Notes under the pieces: model-generated
Told to the model about the DNA's origin: nothing
The model's input: the letters and a program-made list of their open reading frames with translations, nothing else
Database searches by the model: none
Made by a program: the position numbers and the translations under genes
Part shown: one piece after another, positions 34,877-45,204 of the stretch
Numbering within the stretch: position 1 is the first letter of the stretch
How the letters are laid out: each line of letters opens with the position of its first letter
Assembly (NCBI GenBank): GCA_017432825.1
Contig: JAFRIJ010000009.1
Location: forward strand, 59,526 to 123,525
From: Bacilli bacterium
GTDB lineage: Bacteria > Bacillota_I > Bacilli_A > RF39 > UBA660
Direction of reading: 5' to 3'
DNA: 64,000 bases

Positions 34877-37105
34877 ATGAAGGATGTATGGAAGGGGTTT
34901 AAAGGTGGTAGTTGGCTTAATAAAATAAATGTATCTAGTTTTATTATGTGTAATTATAAACCTTATGATGGTGATGAATCTTTTTTAGTAGGTACTAGTA
35001 ATAAGACTAAGAGTGTTTGGAATAAATGTAGCAAGTTATTAAGAGAAGAATTAAAAAAGCATGTTTTAGATGTTGATGTTGATCATATGTCTGGAATAGA
35101 TAATTTTGAACCTGGATATATAGATTATGATAATGAAGTTATTGTTGGATTACAGACTGATTCACCTTTAAAGAGAATGGTTAATCCTTATGGTGGTATT
35201 AGGATGGTTTATTCTGAATTAAATGCATATGGATATAAATTAAATCCTTTAGTTGATAAATATTTTAATGAATTTAGAAAAACACATAATCAGGGTGTAT
35301 TTGATGCATATACTGATGATATTTTAAAAGCTAGGCATGTTGGTTTATTAACAGGTCTTCCTGATGCTTATGGAAGAGGAAGAATAATTGGTGATTATAG
35401 AAGAATTGCTTTATATGGTGTTGATTATTTATTAGAAAAGAAAAAAGATGATTTTAATAAGAAGATAGGTAAGATGAATGATAGTTTAATTCGTCTTAGA
35501 GAAGAAATTTCAATGCAATGTAGGGCATTGGAAGAAATAAAGAATATGGCTTCTAAATATGGATATGATATTTCAAAGCCTGCTAGTAATGCTAAGGAAG
35601 CTATTCAATGGACTTATTTTGGTTATTTGGCAGCAGTTAAGGAAAATAATGGCGCTGCTATGAGTTTAGGTAGAGTAGATGATTTTTTTGATATATATAT
35701 TGAAAGAGATATAAAAAAGGGAGTGTTGACTGAGAAAGAAGCTCAAGAATTAATTGATCAGTTTGTTATTAAATTAAGAATTATGAGACATTTAAGAACT
35801 CCTGAATATGATGAGTTGTTTTCGGGAGATCCTACTTGGGTAACTTGTTCTATTGGTGGAATTAGTAATAATGGTGATAGTATGGTTACTAAGACTTCTT
35901 ATAGATTACTTCATACTTTAACAAATTTAGATCCTGCACCTGAACCTAATATGACTGTTTTATGGAGTAAAAAATTACCTGAGAATTTTAAAAAGTATTG
36001 TGCTAAGATGAGTATTGATACTGATGCTATTCAGTATGAATCGGATGATTTAATGAGACCTATATATGGTGATGATTATGCTATAGCTTGTTGTGTTTCG
36101 GCAATGAGATTAGGTCGTGATATGCAATTTTTTGGAGCTAGATGTAATTTAGCTAAGTCTTTATTATATGCTATTAATGGTGGCGTTGATGAAATTGAGA
36201 AGATGTTAGTTATTAAGGATGTTCCCAAGTTGAATGATAGGGTTTTAGATTATGATAAGGTTAAAAAGAATTATTATAAGGTAATTGAGAAGGTTGCTTC
36301 TATATATAGTGATGCTATGAATATTATTCATTATATGCATGATAAATATGCATATGAAGCTTCTCAGATGGCTTTACATGATACTAATGTTCATAGGTAT
36401 ATGGCATATGGTGTTGCTGGTTTGTCTGTAGCGGTTGATTCTTTATCTGCTATCAAGTATGCTAAAGTTAAACCTATTAGAGATGAAGATGGTGTTGCTG
36501 TATCATTTGAAGTTAATGGAGATTTTCCAAAGTATGGTAATGATGATGATAGGGTTGATAATATTGCTAAGGATTTACTTAGAAAATTCTTTAAGGAGTT
36601 AAAGAAACATACATGTTATAGAAATGCAGAACCAACGTTATCTGTTCTTACTATTACTTCAAATGTTGTATATGGAGCTAAGACTGGCGCTACTCCTGAT
36701 GGAAGACTTAAGGGAGAACCTTTTGCTCCGGGAGCTAATCCTATGCATGGAAGGGATGAAAATGGTGCTATAGCGTCTTTAAATTCTGTTAGTAAGTTAG
36801 AGTATGCTAAATGTTGTAAAGACGGAATTTCTAATACTTTTACTATTGTGCCTAATGCTTTAGGTATGAATAGAGATGAGCAAATATCTAATTTAATTGG
36901 TCTTATGGATGGTTATTTTAGGAGTGGAGCACATCATTTAAATGTTAATGTATTAAATAGAGAAACTTTAATTGATGCTATGAATAATCCAGATAAATAT
37001 CCTTTACTTACTATTAGAGTATCTGGTTATGCAGTTAGATTTAATAGGCTTACAAGACATCAACAAGAAGAAGTTATATCAAGGACTTTCCATGAGAAAA
37101 TGTAA
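34877..37105 (+). CDS. pflB: pyruvate formate-lyase
   Basis: 742 residues. Active cysteines in [11 protein letters not shown], glycyl-radical motif RVSGYAVRF near the C-terminus (Gly in SGY), and GATPDGR. It splits pyruvate and CoA into acetyl-CoA and formate under anaerobic conditions; it needs the radical-SAM activase encoded next, whose start overlaps by 14 bases. SD AGGAGG. Indicates fermentative metabolism. Confidence 0.97.
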   Translation: MKDVWKGFKGGSWLNKINVSSFIMCNYKPYDGDESFLVGTSNKTKSVWNKCSKLLREELKKHVLDVDVDHMSGIDNFEPGYIDYDNEVIVGLQTDSPLKRMVNPYGGIRMVYSELNAYGYKLNPLVDKYFNEFRKTHNQGVFDAYTDDILKARHVGLLTGLPDAYGRGRIIGDYRRIALYGVDYLLEKKKDDFNKKIGKMNDSLIRLREEISMQCRALEEIKNMASKYGYDISKPASNAKEAIQWTYFGYLAAVKENNGAAMSLGRVDDFFDIYIERDIKKGVLTEKEAQELIDQFVIKLRIMRHLRTPEYDELFSGDPTWVTCSIGGISNNGDSMVTKTSYRLLHTLTNLDPAPEPNMTVLWSKKLPENFKKYCAKMSIDTDAIQYESDDLMRPIYGDDYAIACCVSAMRLGRDMQFFGARCNLAKSLLYAINGGVDEIEKMLVIKDVPKLNDRVLDYDKVKKNYYKVIEKVASIYSDAMNIIHYMHDKYAYEASQMALHDTNVHRYMAYGVAGLSVAVDSLSAIKYAKVKPIRDEDGVAVSFEVNGDFPKYGNDDDRVDNIAKDLLRKFFKELKKHTCYRNAEPTLSVLTITSNVVYGAKTGATPDGRLKGEPFAPGANPMHGRDENGAIASLNSVSKLEYAKCCKDGISNTFTIVPNALGMNRDEQISNLIGLMDGYFRSGAHHLNVNVLNRETLIDAMNNPDKYPLLTIRVSGYAVRFNRLTRHQQEEVISRTFHEKM

Positions 37106-37829
37106 GATAAGGGGTTCTATTAATAAGATAGAATCATCTGGTTTTGTTGATGGGCCTGGTATTAGAACTGTTGTATTTTTAAATGGTTGTAAATTAAGAT
37201 GTAAATATTGTCAAAATCCTGAAACTTGGCAAATGAGAGAGTATAATTATACTCCTTCTACATTGGCTAAAATGATTCTTAAAAATAAAAATTATTTTGT
37301 AAGAAATAATGGTGGTGTTACTTTTTCAGGTGGTGAACCTTTGCTTCAAAGTGAATTTATTATTGAAGTATGTAAGATATTAAAAAAAGAACATATTCAT
37401 GTTGCTATAGATACTGCTGGTGTTGGCAATGGTAATTATGAGGAAATACTAAAATATGTTGATTTGGTATTACTTGATGTTAAACATACTGATGTTTATA
37501 AATATAGAGATTTAACTGGTCATGAAATGGCTGATGTTCGTAATTTTATTAAAGAGTTAAATAAAAGTAATATAGATGTATGGATTAGACAGGTTGTTGT
37601 TCCTGGAATTACGGATACAGAAAAATATATTGATAGTTTAGTTTCTTATTTAAAAAGAATTAAAAATATAAAGAGAGTTGATTTTTTACCTTATCATAAG
37701 CTTGGTGATTATAAATATGTTGAATTAGGTATTGATAATCCATATAAAAATAAGGTTGCTATGGATAGGGTAAGATGTGAAAAATTATATAATAAATTTA
37801 TAATAAAATATAATAAAATACTTGAATAA
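37092..37829 (+). CDS. pflA: pyruvate formate-lyase-activating enzyme
   Basis: 245 residues from ATG 37092, overlapping pflB. Radical SAM Cx3CxxC motif in [13 protein letters not shown], then [13 protein letters not shown], and the usual DTAG and DVKH strands. It puts the glycyl radical into PflB using SAM and a 4Fe-4S cluster. The frame upstream to 37029 inside pflB has no start site. Confidence 0.97.
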   Translation: MRKCKIRGSINKIESSGFVDGPGIRTVVFLNGCKLRCKYCQNPETWQMREYNYTPSTLAKMILKNKNYFVRNNGGVTFSGGEPLLQSEFIIEVCKILKKEHIHVAIDTAGVGNGNYEEILKYVDLVLLDVKHTDVYKYRDLTGHEMADVRNFIKELNKSNIDVWIRQVVVPGITDTEKYIDSLVSYLKRIKNIKRVDFLPYHKLGDYKYVELGIDNPYKNKVAMDRVRCEKLYNKFIIKYNKILE

Positions 37830-37850
37830 TAATCAAGTATTTTTGTTTTA
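37815..37850 (+). terminator. terminator after pflA
   Basis: AATACTTGA / TCAAGTATT stem with TTTTTG and T run; the stem overlaps the pflA stop. Confidence 0.8.
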
Positions 37851-37876
37851 GGCATATATTTTATTGGGGTGATAAT

Positions 37877-38410
37877 ATATCTAAAATAAAATTAAAATTA
37901 TTAGGTGTTTTAATTGCTTTTTTTCTTTCTTTTATTATACATAATTTATATGTAAAAATGCCTAATATAATTACTTCTATTATAGCGCCTGTTAATGAGA
38001 GTATTTGGGAACATTTAAAGATTTTATTTACTGGTATATTGATATCTGGAGTAATTCAAAAGATAATTGTTATTAAAAATAAATTAGATATTAGTAATGT
38101 TTGTATATCTAATTTTATTGGGGCTTTTTTATCTATGCCTATTTTTTTAATTATATATGTTCCTATATATAATGCAATTGGAAAAAAATTTGGACTTACT
38201 ATTTTTGTAATGTTTTTAGTTATTGTTATAGCGGAATTAATTTCTTATTATATTATGAATAAAAAAGATTTATATTTAGAGAATTATGCTATATTGTTTA
38301 CTGTAATGGTATATATTGTGTTTTTGATATTAACTTATTATCCTTTAAATAATGGTATATTTATTGATCCAATTAGTAATAAGAGTGGTATAAATATTGA
38401 CAAATACTAG
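37877..38410 (+). CDS. DUF6512-like membrane protein with an apparent ATA start
   Basis: Membrane protein with about five helices; IIAPVNESIWEHLKILF is the family hallmark. The ATG at 37958 would cut off the first membrane helix. The frame continues upstream to ATA at 37877, at the exact distance from GGTGAT at which other genes here have ATG (as GGTGATAATATG at 896). So the start is either a rare ATA initiation codon or a mutated ATG. Length from ATA is 177 residues. Function unknown. Confidence 0.65.
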   Translation: MSKIKLKLLGVLIAFFLSFIIHNLYVKMPNIITSIIAPVNESIWEHLKILFTGILISGVIQKIIVIKNKLDISNVCISNFIGAFLSMPIFLIIYVPIYNAIGKKFGLTIFVMFLVIVIAELISYYIMNKKDLYLENYAILFTVMVYIVFLILTYYPLNNGIFIDPISNKSGINIDKY

Positions 38411-38452
38411 TAATTATAATAGAATAGCAAATATGTTTTTGGAGGGGATATT

Positions 38453-39052
38453 ATGCAATATTTATTAAAGCAAATGAATAATGAAATTAATATTCAAAAT
38501 GAAGAAATTAATAAGATTAAAGCTAAATATAATATGGATAATTCTTTATATTTTAGTGAATTAAAAGAATTTTATCGTTTAAGAAATGAAAGAGTTTTAA
38601 TAGCTAGAATTAAGATTAATGATGAATCTAAGGAATATCATAAAACTTTAAATTCTTATGATAAGGTTTATAGTGAAATTATTTATGAAAGAGATGTAAA
38701 TGAAGATATTTATAGTGTATTAATGGATTGGGATTTAAATTTTGAAGAGAGTGGAACTTATTATTTATATAAATTAATTAGATTATTATATGATGAAGTA
38801 GAATTATATAATTCTATTGATGAGGATAAATTTGAATATTGGGATTTGGATGATTTTTCAAATATTCATTATAAATTTATTAAGGGTAAGAGTGATAAGG
38901 TTATATATGAAATTATTAAATCTATTAATAATTGTCCTAGTACTTATGGAAAGAAGATTAGTAATTTGGTATATGATGCTGTTGATAGTGTAATGAATTA
39001 TAGAACTTTTGATAAGAATCATTATTATTATAAAAAAATGAATCAAAAATAA
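38453..39052 (+). CDS. hypothetical helical protein
   Basis: 199 residues, charged and helical with heptad-like stretches in the first 70 residues; no membrane segment. No family recognised. GGAGGGG SD. A possible promoter is TTGACA at 38398-38403 with TAGAAT 16 bases on (38420-38425), partly inside the DUF6512 stop. Confidence 0.55.
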   Translation: MQYLLKQMNNEINIQNEEINKIKAKYNMDNSLYFSELKEFYRLRNERVLIARIKINDESKEYHKTLNSYDKVYSEIIYERDVNEDIYSVLMDWDLNFEESGTYYLYKLIRLLYDEVELYNSIDEDKFEYWDLDDFSNIHYKFIKGKSDKVIYEIIKSINNCPSTYGKKISNLVYDAVDSVMNYRTFDKNHYYYKKMNQK

Positions 39053-39068
39053 ATTGATTCATTTTTTA
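39034..39068. terminator. bidirectional terminator between the 38453 gene and pyrG
   Basis: AATGAATCAA / TTGATTCATT with A/T runs. Confidence 0.8.
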
Positions 39069-40666
39069 TATTTATATGATGCGTTTATAAATGATTTAAA
39101 TAATGGATGAGGTAATAGTGGCCTTGATTTAAATTCCGGATGAAATTGACACGCTATAAAGTGTGGATGTGTTGGTAATTCTATTATTTCTATTAGGTTA
39201 GATGTAGGATTAATTCCTGAAAATACTAGTCCTTTTTCTTCAAATAATTCTTTGTATTTATTGTTGAATTCATACCTATGTCTATGTCTTTCTAAGATAT
39301 TTTCTCTTTTATATGCTTTATATGCAAGAGTATTTTTTGATATTTTACATTCATAATTTCCTAATCGTAATGTTCCACCCATATTTATTATTTCTTTTTG
39401 TTCTGCCATTAAGTCAATAATAGGGTTATTACATTTTGGATTAAATTCTGTTGAATTAGCATCTTCTAAATTGCATACATTTCTTGCAAATTCTATTGTT
39501 GCTATTTGCATTCCTAAACATAATCCTAAAAATGGTATATTATTTGTTCTAGCATAATTAGCTGCTTTTATCATTCCTTCTATTCCACGTTCTCCAAATC
39601 CTCCGGGTACTATTATTCCTTTGGAATTTTTAAATATTTCATCTAAATTGATATCGTTTTTTTCTAATTTTTCTGAATCTACCCAATTAATATTTATTTT
39701 TACGTTTATAGAATATCCAGCGTGTTTTAAGGCTTCTACTACTGATATGTAAGCATCATGTAATTCTACGTATTTACCTACTAGGGATATTTCTATTTCT
39801 TTTTTTAAATTATTTGTTGTATTGACTAATTTTTCCCATTCTGTGATATTTATCTTTTTTATAGGTAGGTTAAATTGATTTAATATTATGGTATCTATAT
39901 TTTGTTCATGATATATTAGTGGAATAGAGTAGATGTTAGTTACGTCTGGTGATGATATTACATTAGATTGACTGATTGAACAGAACATAGATATTTTTTT
40001 CTTTATGTTATCATCTAACATAATAGGTGTTCTACATACTATTATATCTGGTTGTATTCCTACACCTCTTAGTTCTATTACAGAGTGTTGGGTTGGTTTG
40101 GTTTTTAATTCTCCACTTCCATAAATAGAAGGAACTAGAGTTGTGTGGACAAATAGGGTATTATTTATACCTAACTCTAATCTTATTTGTCTTAATGATT
40201 CTAGGAAGGATTCTGATTCTATATCTCCTATTGTTCCTCCTATTTCTGTAATAATAATGTCTGCTTTTGATGTTAAGGCAGCTTCTTTTATCTTTGCTTT
40301 TATTTCATTAGTTACGTGCGGTACTATTTGTACTGTTCCACCTAAAAAGTCACCACGACGTTCTTTTTCAATTACTGATGCGAAAACTTTACCCATTGTC
40401 ATATTGGATGTGTAGTTTAGTTCTTCATCAATAAAACGTTCGTAGTGACCTAAGTCTAAATCTGTTTCTGTTCCATCGCTGGTTACAAAAACTTCACCAT
40501 GTTGATAGGGTGACATTGTACCGGGATCTACATTAATGTAGGGATCAAACTTCTGCATGAATACTTTATATCCACGAGATTTTAATAATAATGCAATAGA
40601 TGATGCTGTTATTCCTTTTCCAAGTCCTGATACAACACCACCTGTAACAAATACATATTTGGTCAT
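39059..40666 (-). CDS. pyrG: CTP synthase
   Basis: 535 residues. N-terminal synthetase domain starting [16 protein letters not shown], with [13 protein letters not shown] and [12 protein letters not shown]-terminal class I glutamine amidotransferase with the nucleophile in GLCLGMQ and the HPE triad end (FHPEF). It makes CTP from UTP, ATP and glutamine. SD AGGAGG. Preceded by a leader with terminator and alternative pairing. Confidence 0.97.
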   Translation of the reverse strand: MTKYVFVTGGVVSGLGKGITASSIALLLKSRGYKVFMQKFDPYINVDPGTMSPYQHGEVFVTSDGTETDLDLGHYERFIDEELNYTSNMTMGKVFASVIEKERRGDFLGGTVQIVPHVTNEIKAKIKEAALTSKADIIITEIGGTIGDIESESFLESLRQIRLELGINNTLFVHTTLVPSIYGSGELKTKPTQHSVIELRGVGIQPDIIVCRTPIMLDDNIKKKISMFCSISQSNVISSPDVTNIYSIPLIYHEQNIDTIILNQFNLPIKKINITEWEKLVNTTNNLKKEIEISLVGKYVELHDAYISVVEALKHAGYSINVKININWVDSEKLEKNDINLDEIFKNSKGIIVPGGFGERGIEGMIKAANYARTNNIPFLGLCLGMQIATIEFARNVCNLEDANSTEFNPKCNNPIIDLMAEQKEIINMGGTLRLGNYECKISKNTLAYKAYKRENILERHRHRYEFNNKYKELFEEKGLVFSGINPTSNLIEIIELPTHPHFIACQFHPEFKSRPLLPHPLFKSFINASYKYKK

Positions 40667-40687
40667 AAATACCTCCTTTTACCAAAT

Positions 40688-40724
40688 AAAAAAACTATAA
40701 TGAGAGAACATTATAGGCTCTCTT
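40688..40724 (-). promoter_or_regulatory. pyrG leader attenuator
   Basis: On the minus transcript: GAGAG near the 5' end, then a hairpin CTATAATG / CATTATAG followed by seven Ts, ending 20 or so bases before the pyrG SD. The hairpin loop TTCTCTC holds CTCTC, which could pair with the 5' GAGAG. B. subtilis pyrG is controlled by a leader terminator disrupted when extra Gs are added at low CTP. A TATAAT lies 5' of the leader. Mechanism here is inferred. Confidence 0.6.
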
Positions 40725-40780
40725 AAATTATATCATAGTTATTTTATATTTAAAAGTGAAATCTATTTGTAGACTATTAT

Positions 40781-40809
40781 TTGACATTTTTGTTAATTTG
40801 TAGTAAAAT
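40781..40809 (+). promoter_or_regulatory. sigma-A promoter of the 40833 gene
   Basis: TTGACA (40781-40786), 17 bases, TAAAAT (40804-40809). Confidence 0.75.
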
Positions 40810-40832
40810 ATCACGTCATTAGGGGGGATAAT

Positions 40833-42185
40833 ATGAAGAAAAAAATAGCAATGAAGAAAAAAGAAGTAATAAAGAAAAAAGAAGTGCTAGTATTAAAAAT
40901 TAAACTTGCAGTTGCTGCAATTGCTTGTGCTGGTATGACTGTTACTGGTGCTATACTTACTGCTGCTAATAATAAAGATACTAAATCAACAACGGAGGTA
41001 TCTACTGAATATACTGTTGATGAGTTAGCTAATACTATAAAAGAATTAGAAGATAATGGTATTTGTGTAGAACAATGTAATGATTTATCTTATGTTTATT
41101 ATATTAAAAGTATTAATCCAGATAAGATAAAAGAGAATAATAGATTGGGTCTTACAAAGAATATGTTTGGTAATATGAAATATGATGTAATTTGTACTCC
41201 TTCTGAATTAAATAAATATATAAGTGATTATAAAGAAGTTACTTGGAATGATTTAATTGATGCTATTGGAGAAAATAAGTCTTTAGAGGGTAGAATTGGT
41301 GGTAAGCTTATTGAATTAATTAAGCATTTAAAATATAGTGGTGTTAATTATAATTTATATCCTTTATATTATAATTTAAAAAATATTAATTTAAGATATG
41401 TAGAATATGGATATAAAAAAGCATCTATATCTACTTTTAATTGTTTTAATAATGAAGTTTGTCTTAATGGAAAAGAAGTGTTAAAGGATATTGATCTTCA
41501 TGTTTATTCTTTATGTAAAGAGTTGTTAGGACAAGGGTCACAAAGTGCGTTAATTGATAGTAATGGAAAGAAGATTTATTGTACGACAACATCTCCATTT
41601 TTAACAATAGATTCTAATGGTATTGTTGTTACTTCTGGAACTTTAGGGGAATCATTTAATGAATTAATTACAGATGTTTTAACTAGTAAAGCATTGAATA
41701 GAAAATTAAATTGTTTTAATAGAGAAGGATATTCTGGTTTGGATTTTTATTGCAATAATATTATTAATAGTTGTAATGGCAATTATTCTGATTATATAAA
41801 TAATGGTATCCCTTATTTAGTAAAAATTATGGTAGATAATAAAATTAGTGAACCTTACTATTATATTCAAATTGCCGATAATGAATTATTCTGTTATAAA
41901 AGTAAATTAAATGGTGAAACTACTTCTTTTTCAAGAGGAATTGAAGAGTATTTATATAATTTAATTGATAACAAGATTAAAGATGGATGGGAAGAACATA
42001 CTATTAATAGTTATATTGATGATTTAATTAATAAAAATAAAGATATTATGGATTATAGAATTATTCAAGGTAGAGAATGTTTTCATGCTCAGAATACTGA
42101 TGGAGTAGATGAAATTATATATTTAGATGATATAATGGATAATGTATATAAACATAATGAATTATATGGTGTTAAGCAAAGATAA
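40833..42185 (+). CDS. membrane-anchored hypothetical protein
   Basis: 450 residues. Very Lys-rich first 20 residues with an imperfect MKKK / VIKKKEV repeat, a hydrophobic segment (about 24-47) and a long external or cytoplasmic part with several cysteines. No family recognised. SD AGGGGGG. Stand-alone gene with its own promoter and terminator. Confidence 0.55.
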   Translation: MKKKIAMKKKEVIKKKEVLVLKIKLAVAAIACAGMTVTGAILTAANNKDTKSTTEVSTEYTVDELANTIKELEDNGICVEQCNDLSYVYYIKSINPDKIKENNRLGLTKNMFGNMKYDVICTPSELNKYISDYKEVTWNDLIDAIGENKSLEGRIGGKLIELIKHLKYSGVNYNLYPLYYNLKNINLRYVEYGYKKASISTFNCFNNEVCLNGKEVLKDIDLHVYSLCKELLGQGSQSALIDSNGKKIYCTTTSPFLTIDSNGIVVTSGTLGESFNELITDVLTSKALNRKLNCFNREGYSGLDFYCNNIINSCNGNYSDYINNGIPYLVKIMVDNKISEPYYYIQIADNELFCYKSKLNGETTSFSRGIEEYLYNLIDNKIKDGWEEHTINSYIDDLINKNKDIMDYRIIQGRECFHAQNTDGVDEIIYLDDIMDNVYKHNELYGVKQR

Positions 42186-42210
42186 AGAGTTATTCTTTAT
42201 CTTTTTTTTG
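42178..42210 (+). terminator. terminator after the 40833 gene
   Basis: AAAGATAAAGA / TCTTTATCTTT with T run. Confidence 0.85.
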
Positions 42211-42227
42211 CAAAAATCAACCTAAAG

Positions 42228-42256
42228 TTGACAAAGAATATAAAAATGTGTATAAT
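42228..42256 (+). promoter_or_regulatory. consensus sigma-A promoter
   Basis: TTGACA (42228-42233), 17 bases, TATAAT (42251-42256). The open frame extends back over it, so the start of the gene must lie downstream (42303). Confidence 0.9.
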
Positions 42257-42302
42257 ATGTAGCCTTGTAAGAGGGGAAAAATTTAATATAGGGGGATTAA
42301 TC

Positions 42303-42968
42303 ATGAAAAAGCAAGAATTAAATAAAATGTTAATTAAAGATTCAGAATATTATAATTCTACTGCTACTTATGTTAGATTACTTAAGAGTAAGAAAATAAA
42401 CACAATAGAAGAATTATTTAATACTAAATTAGATGATAGTTTCTTTATTGGATGTTCTTACATTACTAGGGCTCAATTATTGTGCTTAGTATCGGTATTA
42501 AGGTATAAATATTTTAATGAATCTTTATATGTTGAACCTTTTTTTGATAAAAGTATTAACATTAAAGAGAGTATGAGTAGTGCTTTAGTTTTTAGTACAC
42601 CAAATAATGATAATGAATACCTTAATTTTGCGAGATTATTTGGTTGTCAAGCTGAGAGAGTTGCTCCTGTTTTTAGTGATTTTAAAAACTATGTAAGTTA
42701 TTCAAATGTGTATGATAGAAACATTAGATTAATTGATTTTTTAAGATGGATTTCTAAGGATAGTAGGAGCTACTATAAATATTTCAAGACTTATTCTGAT
42801 ACTTATATTGATTCATATGATAGAAAGATTTTTTTAAATTATGAGGCACAAACATTGGAATATTTAAAAGCAAAGTTGGTAAAGCTTATGGATGCTAATG
42901 TTAATATAAATAGTAAGATTATGTTAGTAGAGAATCAAATTGATTCATTGACTAGAAAAAAAAGATAA
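42303..42968 (+). CDS. hypothetical helical protein
   Basis: 221 residues from ATG 42303, behind AGGGGG; 5' UTR of about 40 bases. Soluble, helical, with a Lys-rich C-terminal coiled stretch. No family recognised. No cysteine motif. Confidence 0.55.
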   Translation: MKKQELNKMLIKDSEYYNSTATYVRLLKSKKINTIEELFNTKLDDSFFIGCSYITRAQLLCLVSVLRYKYFNESLYVEPFFDKSINIKESMSSALVFSTPNNDNEYLNFARLFGCQAERVAPVFSDFKNYVSYSNVYDRNIRLIDFLRWISKDSRSYYKYFKTYSDTYIDSYDRKIFLNYEAQTLEYLKAKLVKLMDANVNINSKIMLVENQIDSLTRKKR

Positions 42969-43006
42969 TTATATAGCTTTAGTTGGTTTTAAAGTGAATT
43001 ATATAA

Positions 43007-43042
43007 ATAAAGAACAATTACTTTCGTAATTGTTCTTTATTA
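43007..43042. terminator. bidirectional terminator between the 42303 gene and the 43043 small ORF
   Basis: Long stem AATAAAGAACAATTA / TAATTGTTCTTTATT. Confidence 0.85.
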
Positions 43043-43165
43043 TTATCTTAATATTTTATTATAGTTAATCCAAGTTTCTTTATAATTTCTTAATTCTTTT
43101 GGAATTAATGTACCTACTGGATAATTATTATATAGTGCTATTCCTGTTAAATTAACTATTTTCAT
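43043..43165 (-). CDS. 40-residue small protein
   Basis: ORF of 40 codons starting MKIVNLTGIALYNN and ending WINYNKILR, with AAGGA upstream, directly downstream of and in line with the 43190 gene and bounded by a terminator. Its complete fill of the space between gene and terminator supports it being real. Function unknown. Confidence 0.5.
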   Translation of the reverse strand: MKIVNLTGIALYNNYPVGTLIPKELRNYKETWINYNKILR

Positions 43166-43189
43166 ATTAGATCCTTCTTTTAGGGATTT

Positions 43190-43783
43190 TTATTTTATTA
43201 ATTTTTTTGTTTTTCTTTTATTTTTTAAATGTCCAATTGTGTTATTAAATGTTCCTTCTATTGCTTCTAGTGGGACTCCTATTTTATATGCCTTTTTTAT
43301 ATCACTTGATAGTGTTTTTAGAGTGAAATTAATTAAATCTACATTATCTTGTTTTTTATTTGATAAAATATCATTAAAGTCTATAAAGTCTTCATTATTT
43401 TTTAATGATGATTTATTACAAAAGTATACTGTTATTCCTTGACCTTCAACAATTCCTATTTGAAAACTAGCATTATTATATTTTACTTTATAATAGCGTC
43501 CATATTCATTTAATTTTGGATAGATGTGATTTGCTTTTGCATATGTATCTATTCCTTTATAAAATAACCCTAGCTTTTCAATGTTTTCTTTTTCTGAACC
43601 TTTAAAAAAGTATAAATCTTCATCTGAGAATCCTTCTTTATCTTTTGTAAAATCAATTATCCATTCCATATAGCTTGTATTGGACATCATTATTTTGATT
43701 TTGGCGTTTTGTATTCTTTCTTCTTCAACATATTCTTTAAACCATTTGTCTATTATTTCTTTTTTTCTTTCATCTGTATTCAT
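43190..43783 (-). CDS. hypothetical protein
   Basis: 197 residues, soluble. Predicted alpha/beta with YGRYYKVKYNNASFQIG, and a basic C-terminus (KNKRKTKK). Proteins of this pattern occur in Bacillota but I do not recognise a family. SD AGGAGT. Followed by the 40-residue ORF. Confidence 0.55.
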   Translation of the reverse strand: MNTDERKKEIIDKWFKEYVEEERIQNAKIKIMMSNTSYMEWIIDFTKDKEGFSDEDLYFFKGSEKENIEKLGLFYKGIDTYAKANHIYPKLNEYGRYYKVKYNNASFQIGIVEGQGITVYFCNKSSLKNNEDFIDFNDILSNKKQDNVDLINFTLKTLSSDIKKAYKIGVPLEAIEGTFNNTIGHLKNKRKTKKLIK

Positions 43784-43837
43784 AGTAATACTCCTTTTGG
43801 TGCCCTATATTATATCATAATTATTAATTTTGTAAAT

Positions 43838-43862
43838 AAAAACTCGAACTATTAGTTCGAGT
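43838..43862 (-). terminator. terminator downstream of the fic gene (minus strand)
   Basis: ACTCGAAC TAATA GTTCGAGT followed by TTTTTA on the minus strand. Confidence 0.7.
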
Positions 43863-43873
43863 AAATTTCACTA

Positions 43874-43911
43874 TGGAGCAATTATGTATCTCGTTTGAGA
43901 AAAATTGCTCA
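43874..43911 (-). repeat. hairpin ending in GCTCCA, tRNA-3'-end-like scar
   Basis: Minus strand GAGCAATT ... TCTC AAAC GAGA ... AATTGCTCCA. The 3' edge (TGCTCCA then an intrinsic terminator) has the layout of the 3' end of the tRNA-Gly gene at 49727 and of a second site at 45240. Possibly a decayed tRNA or attachment-site remnant. Confidence 0.4.
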
Positions 43912-43953
43912 CTTTCAATATGTAAAAAAGGGATAAAGCTTAATTCGATAACA

Positions 43954-45033
43954 TTATAACATATCTTTGCCTACAAAAACATCATATATTTCAGAATACC
44001 TAAATGCTTTTTTTGCATATGTCATGTCTGGTTCAATTATTTTTAATTCAACAAGTTGATCAATAATATTAGAAACTACATTTCGTGAAACACCAGATTG
44101 TTCTTCAACTTCCTTTTTTGTAAATATTATTTGCTTCATAATTACTGGCATTATTCTATAAACAGAATTACCGTTTATTTGTTTGATTTTTTCCATATCT
44201 TTTTTATAAATATTCTTTATAGAATTAATTTTTATAATATAATTATTACATTGCTCAATTACACATTGCAAAAAGAATTTAATATATCCAAGCATATTTC
44301 CCTTTCGACTCTCGTTTAAAAATTTATGATAACTAGGTTTGTATATTTCAATTACTTCTGATAAAAATAATATTGGTTCACTATTACTTAATAATGATAA
44401 TTGAATCGGAATAAGTGTTCGTCCTAATCGCCCGTTACCATCCCTGTAGGCATGTATGGTTTCAAATTGAGAATGCGAAATAGCAAGATTGACAAAAATT
44501 GGATCGATAAATGCATCGTTCATATATTCTAATAAATTAGAAAGATAAAAAGGAATATCTTCTGGAATAGGAGGGATAAAAATTGCTGTCTCCAATGTAG
44601 ACCCTTTTCCTCCTATCCAATTTTGAGTAGTTCTTATTTTTCCTGGTTCCTTTTCGCTGCCTCTAACACTATTTAATAGAATTTTATGCATATTATTAAT
44701 TAGTTTTAAATCTATTTTATGGTTATCATTAAGATATTTAGTAGCATATTCAATAGAATCTTTTAGATTTTGTATTTCTTTATTATCATCCGTTTGAGGA
44801 AGGTATTTAAGATAAAATAATTCATCTTGTGAAATTTGGGTTCCCTCTATTTGGGTCGATTTTAAACTTTCACTTAATAATATTGAATCTAAAAAGTATC
44901 TTGAATCAAATTCCAGTGTATTAATTAAAGATTTATATTCACCATATTTTTCATTAGCTTCAGAAATCAATTTAAGTAAATCTTTATCAATATTATATTC
45001 TATAGGCAATTTTGATGGTTTAAATGGTTCCAT
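43954..45033 (-). CDS. Fic family protein with winged-helix C-terminus
   Basis: 359 residues. An internal inhibitory motif STQIEG (59-64) makes it a class II Fic protein. The active-site motif is HAYRDGNGRLGR (194-205), keeping His194 and the anion-binding GNGR but with HAY in place of HPF. The C-terminal part (about 285-350) contains FTKKEVEEQSGVSRNVVSNIIDQL, a winged helix. These proteins AMPylate or otherwise modify targets; the DNA-binding end suggests self-regulation. SD AGAGGTG; consensus promoter. Confidence 0.85.
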   Translation of the reverse strand: MEPFKPSKLPIEYNIDKDLLKLISEANEKYGEYKSLINTLEFDSRYFLDSILLSESLKSTQIEGTQISQDELFYLKYLPQTDDNKEIQNLKDSIEYATKYLNDNHKIDLKLINNMHKILLNSVRGSEKEPGKIRTTQNWIGGKGSTLETAIFIPPIPEDIPFYLSNLLEYMNDAFIDPIFVNLAISHSQFETIHAYRDGNGRLGRTLIPIQLSLLSNSEPILFLSEVIEIYKPSYHKFLNESRKGNMLGYIKFFLQCVIEQCNNYIIKINSIKNIYKKDMEKIKQINGNSVYRIMPVIMKQIIFTKKEVEEQSGVSRNVVSNIIDQLVELKIIEPDMTYAKKAFRYSEIYDVFVGKDML

Positions 45034-45056
45034 ATAAACACCTCTTTCTTTACCTA

Positions 45057-45085
45057 ATTATATAACACGAAATTACTTTAGTCAA
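45057..45085 (-). promoter_or_regulatory. sigma-A promoter of the fic gene
   Basis: Minus strand TTGACT (45080-45085), 17 bases, TATAAT (45057-45062). Confidence 0.85.
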
Positions 45086-45088
45086 TAT

Positions 45089-45123
45089 AAAATGCACTAA
45101 AATTTAAAAAAACAGTGCATTTT
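45089..45123. promoter_or_regulatory. palindromic operator candidate upstream of the fic promoter
   Basis: AAAATGCACT (45089-45098) and AGTGCATTTT (45114-45123) are perfect inverted 10-mers 15 bases apart, just upstream of the -35. A further half site TGCACTTTT lies at about 45186. The winged helix of the Fic protein is the obvious candidate binder. Confidence 0.55.
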
Positions 45124-45204
45124 GTGTAAAAAAACGTTACATTTTGTCAAAAATGGATATAAAATATGAATTAGTACATAGCAATGCACTTTTTTGATAT
45201 TAAA

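Noticed and set aside
42228..42302. N-terminal extension of the 42303 gene
   Set aside because: The region is a consensus sigma-A promoter and untranslated leader.
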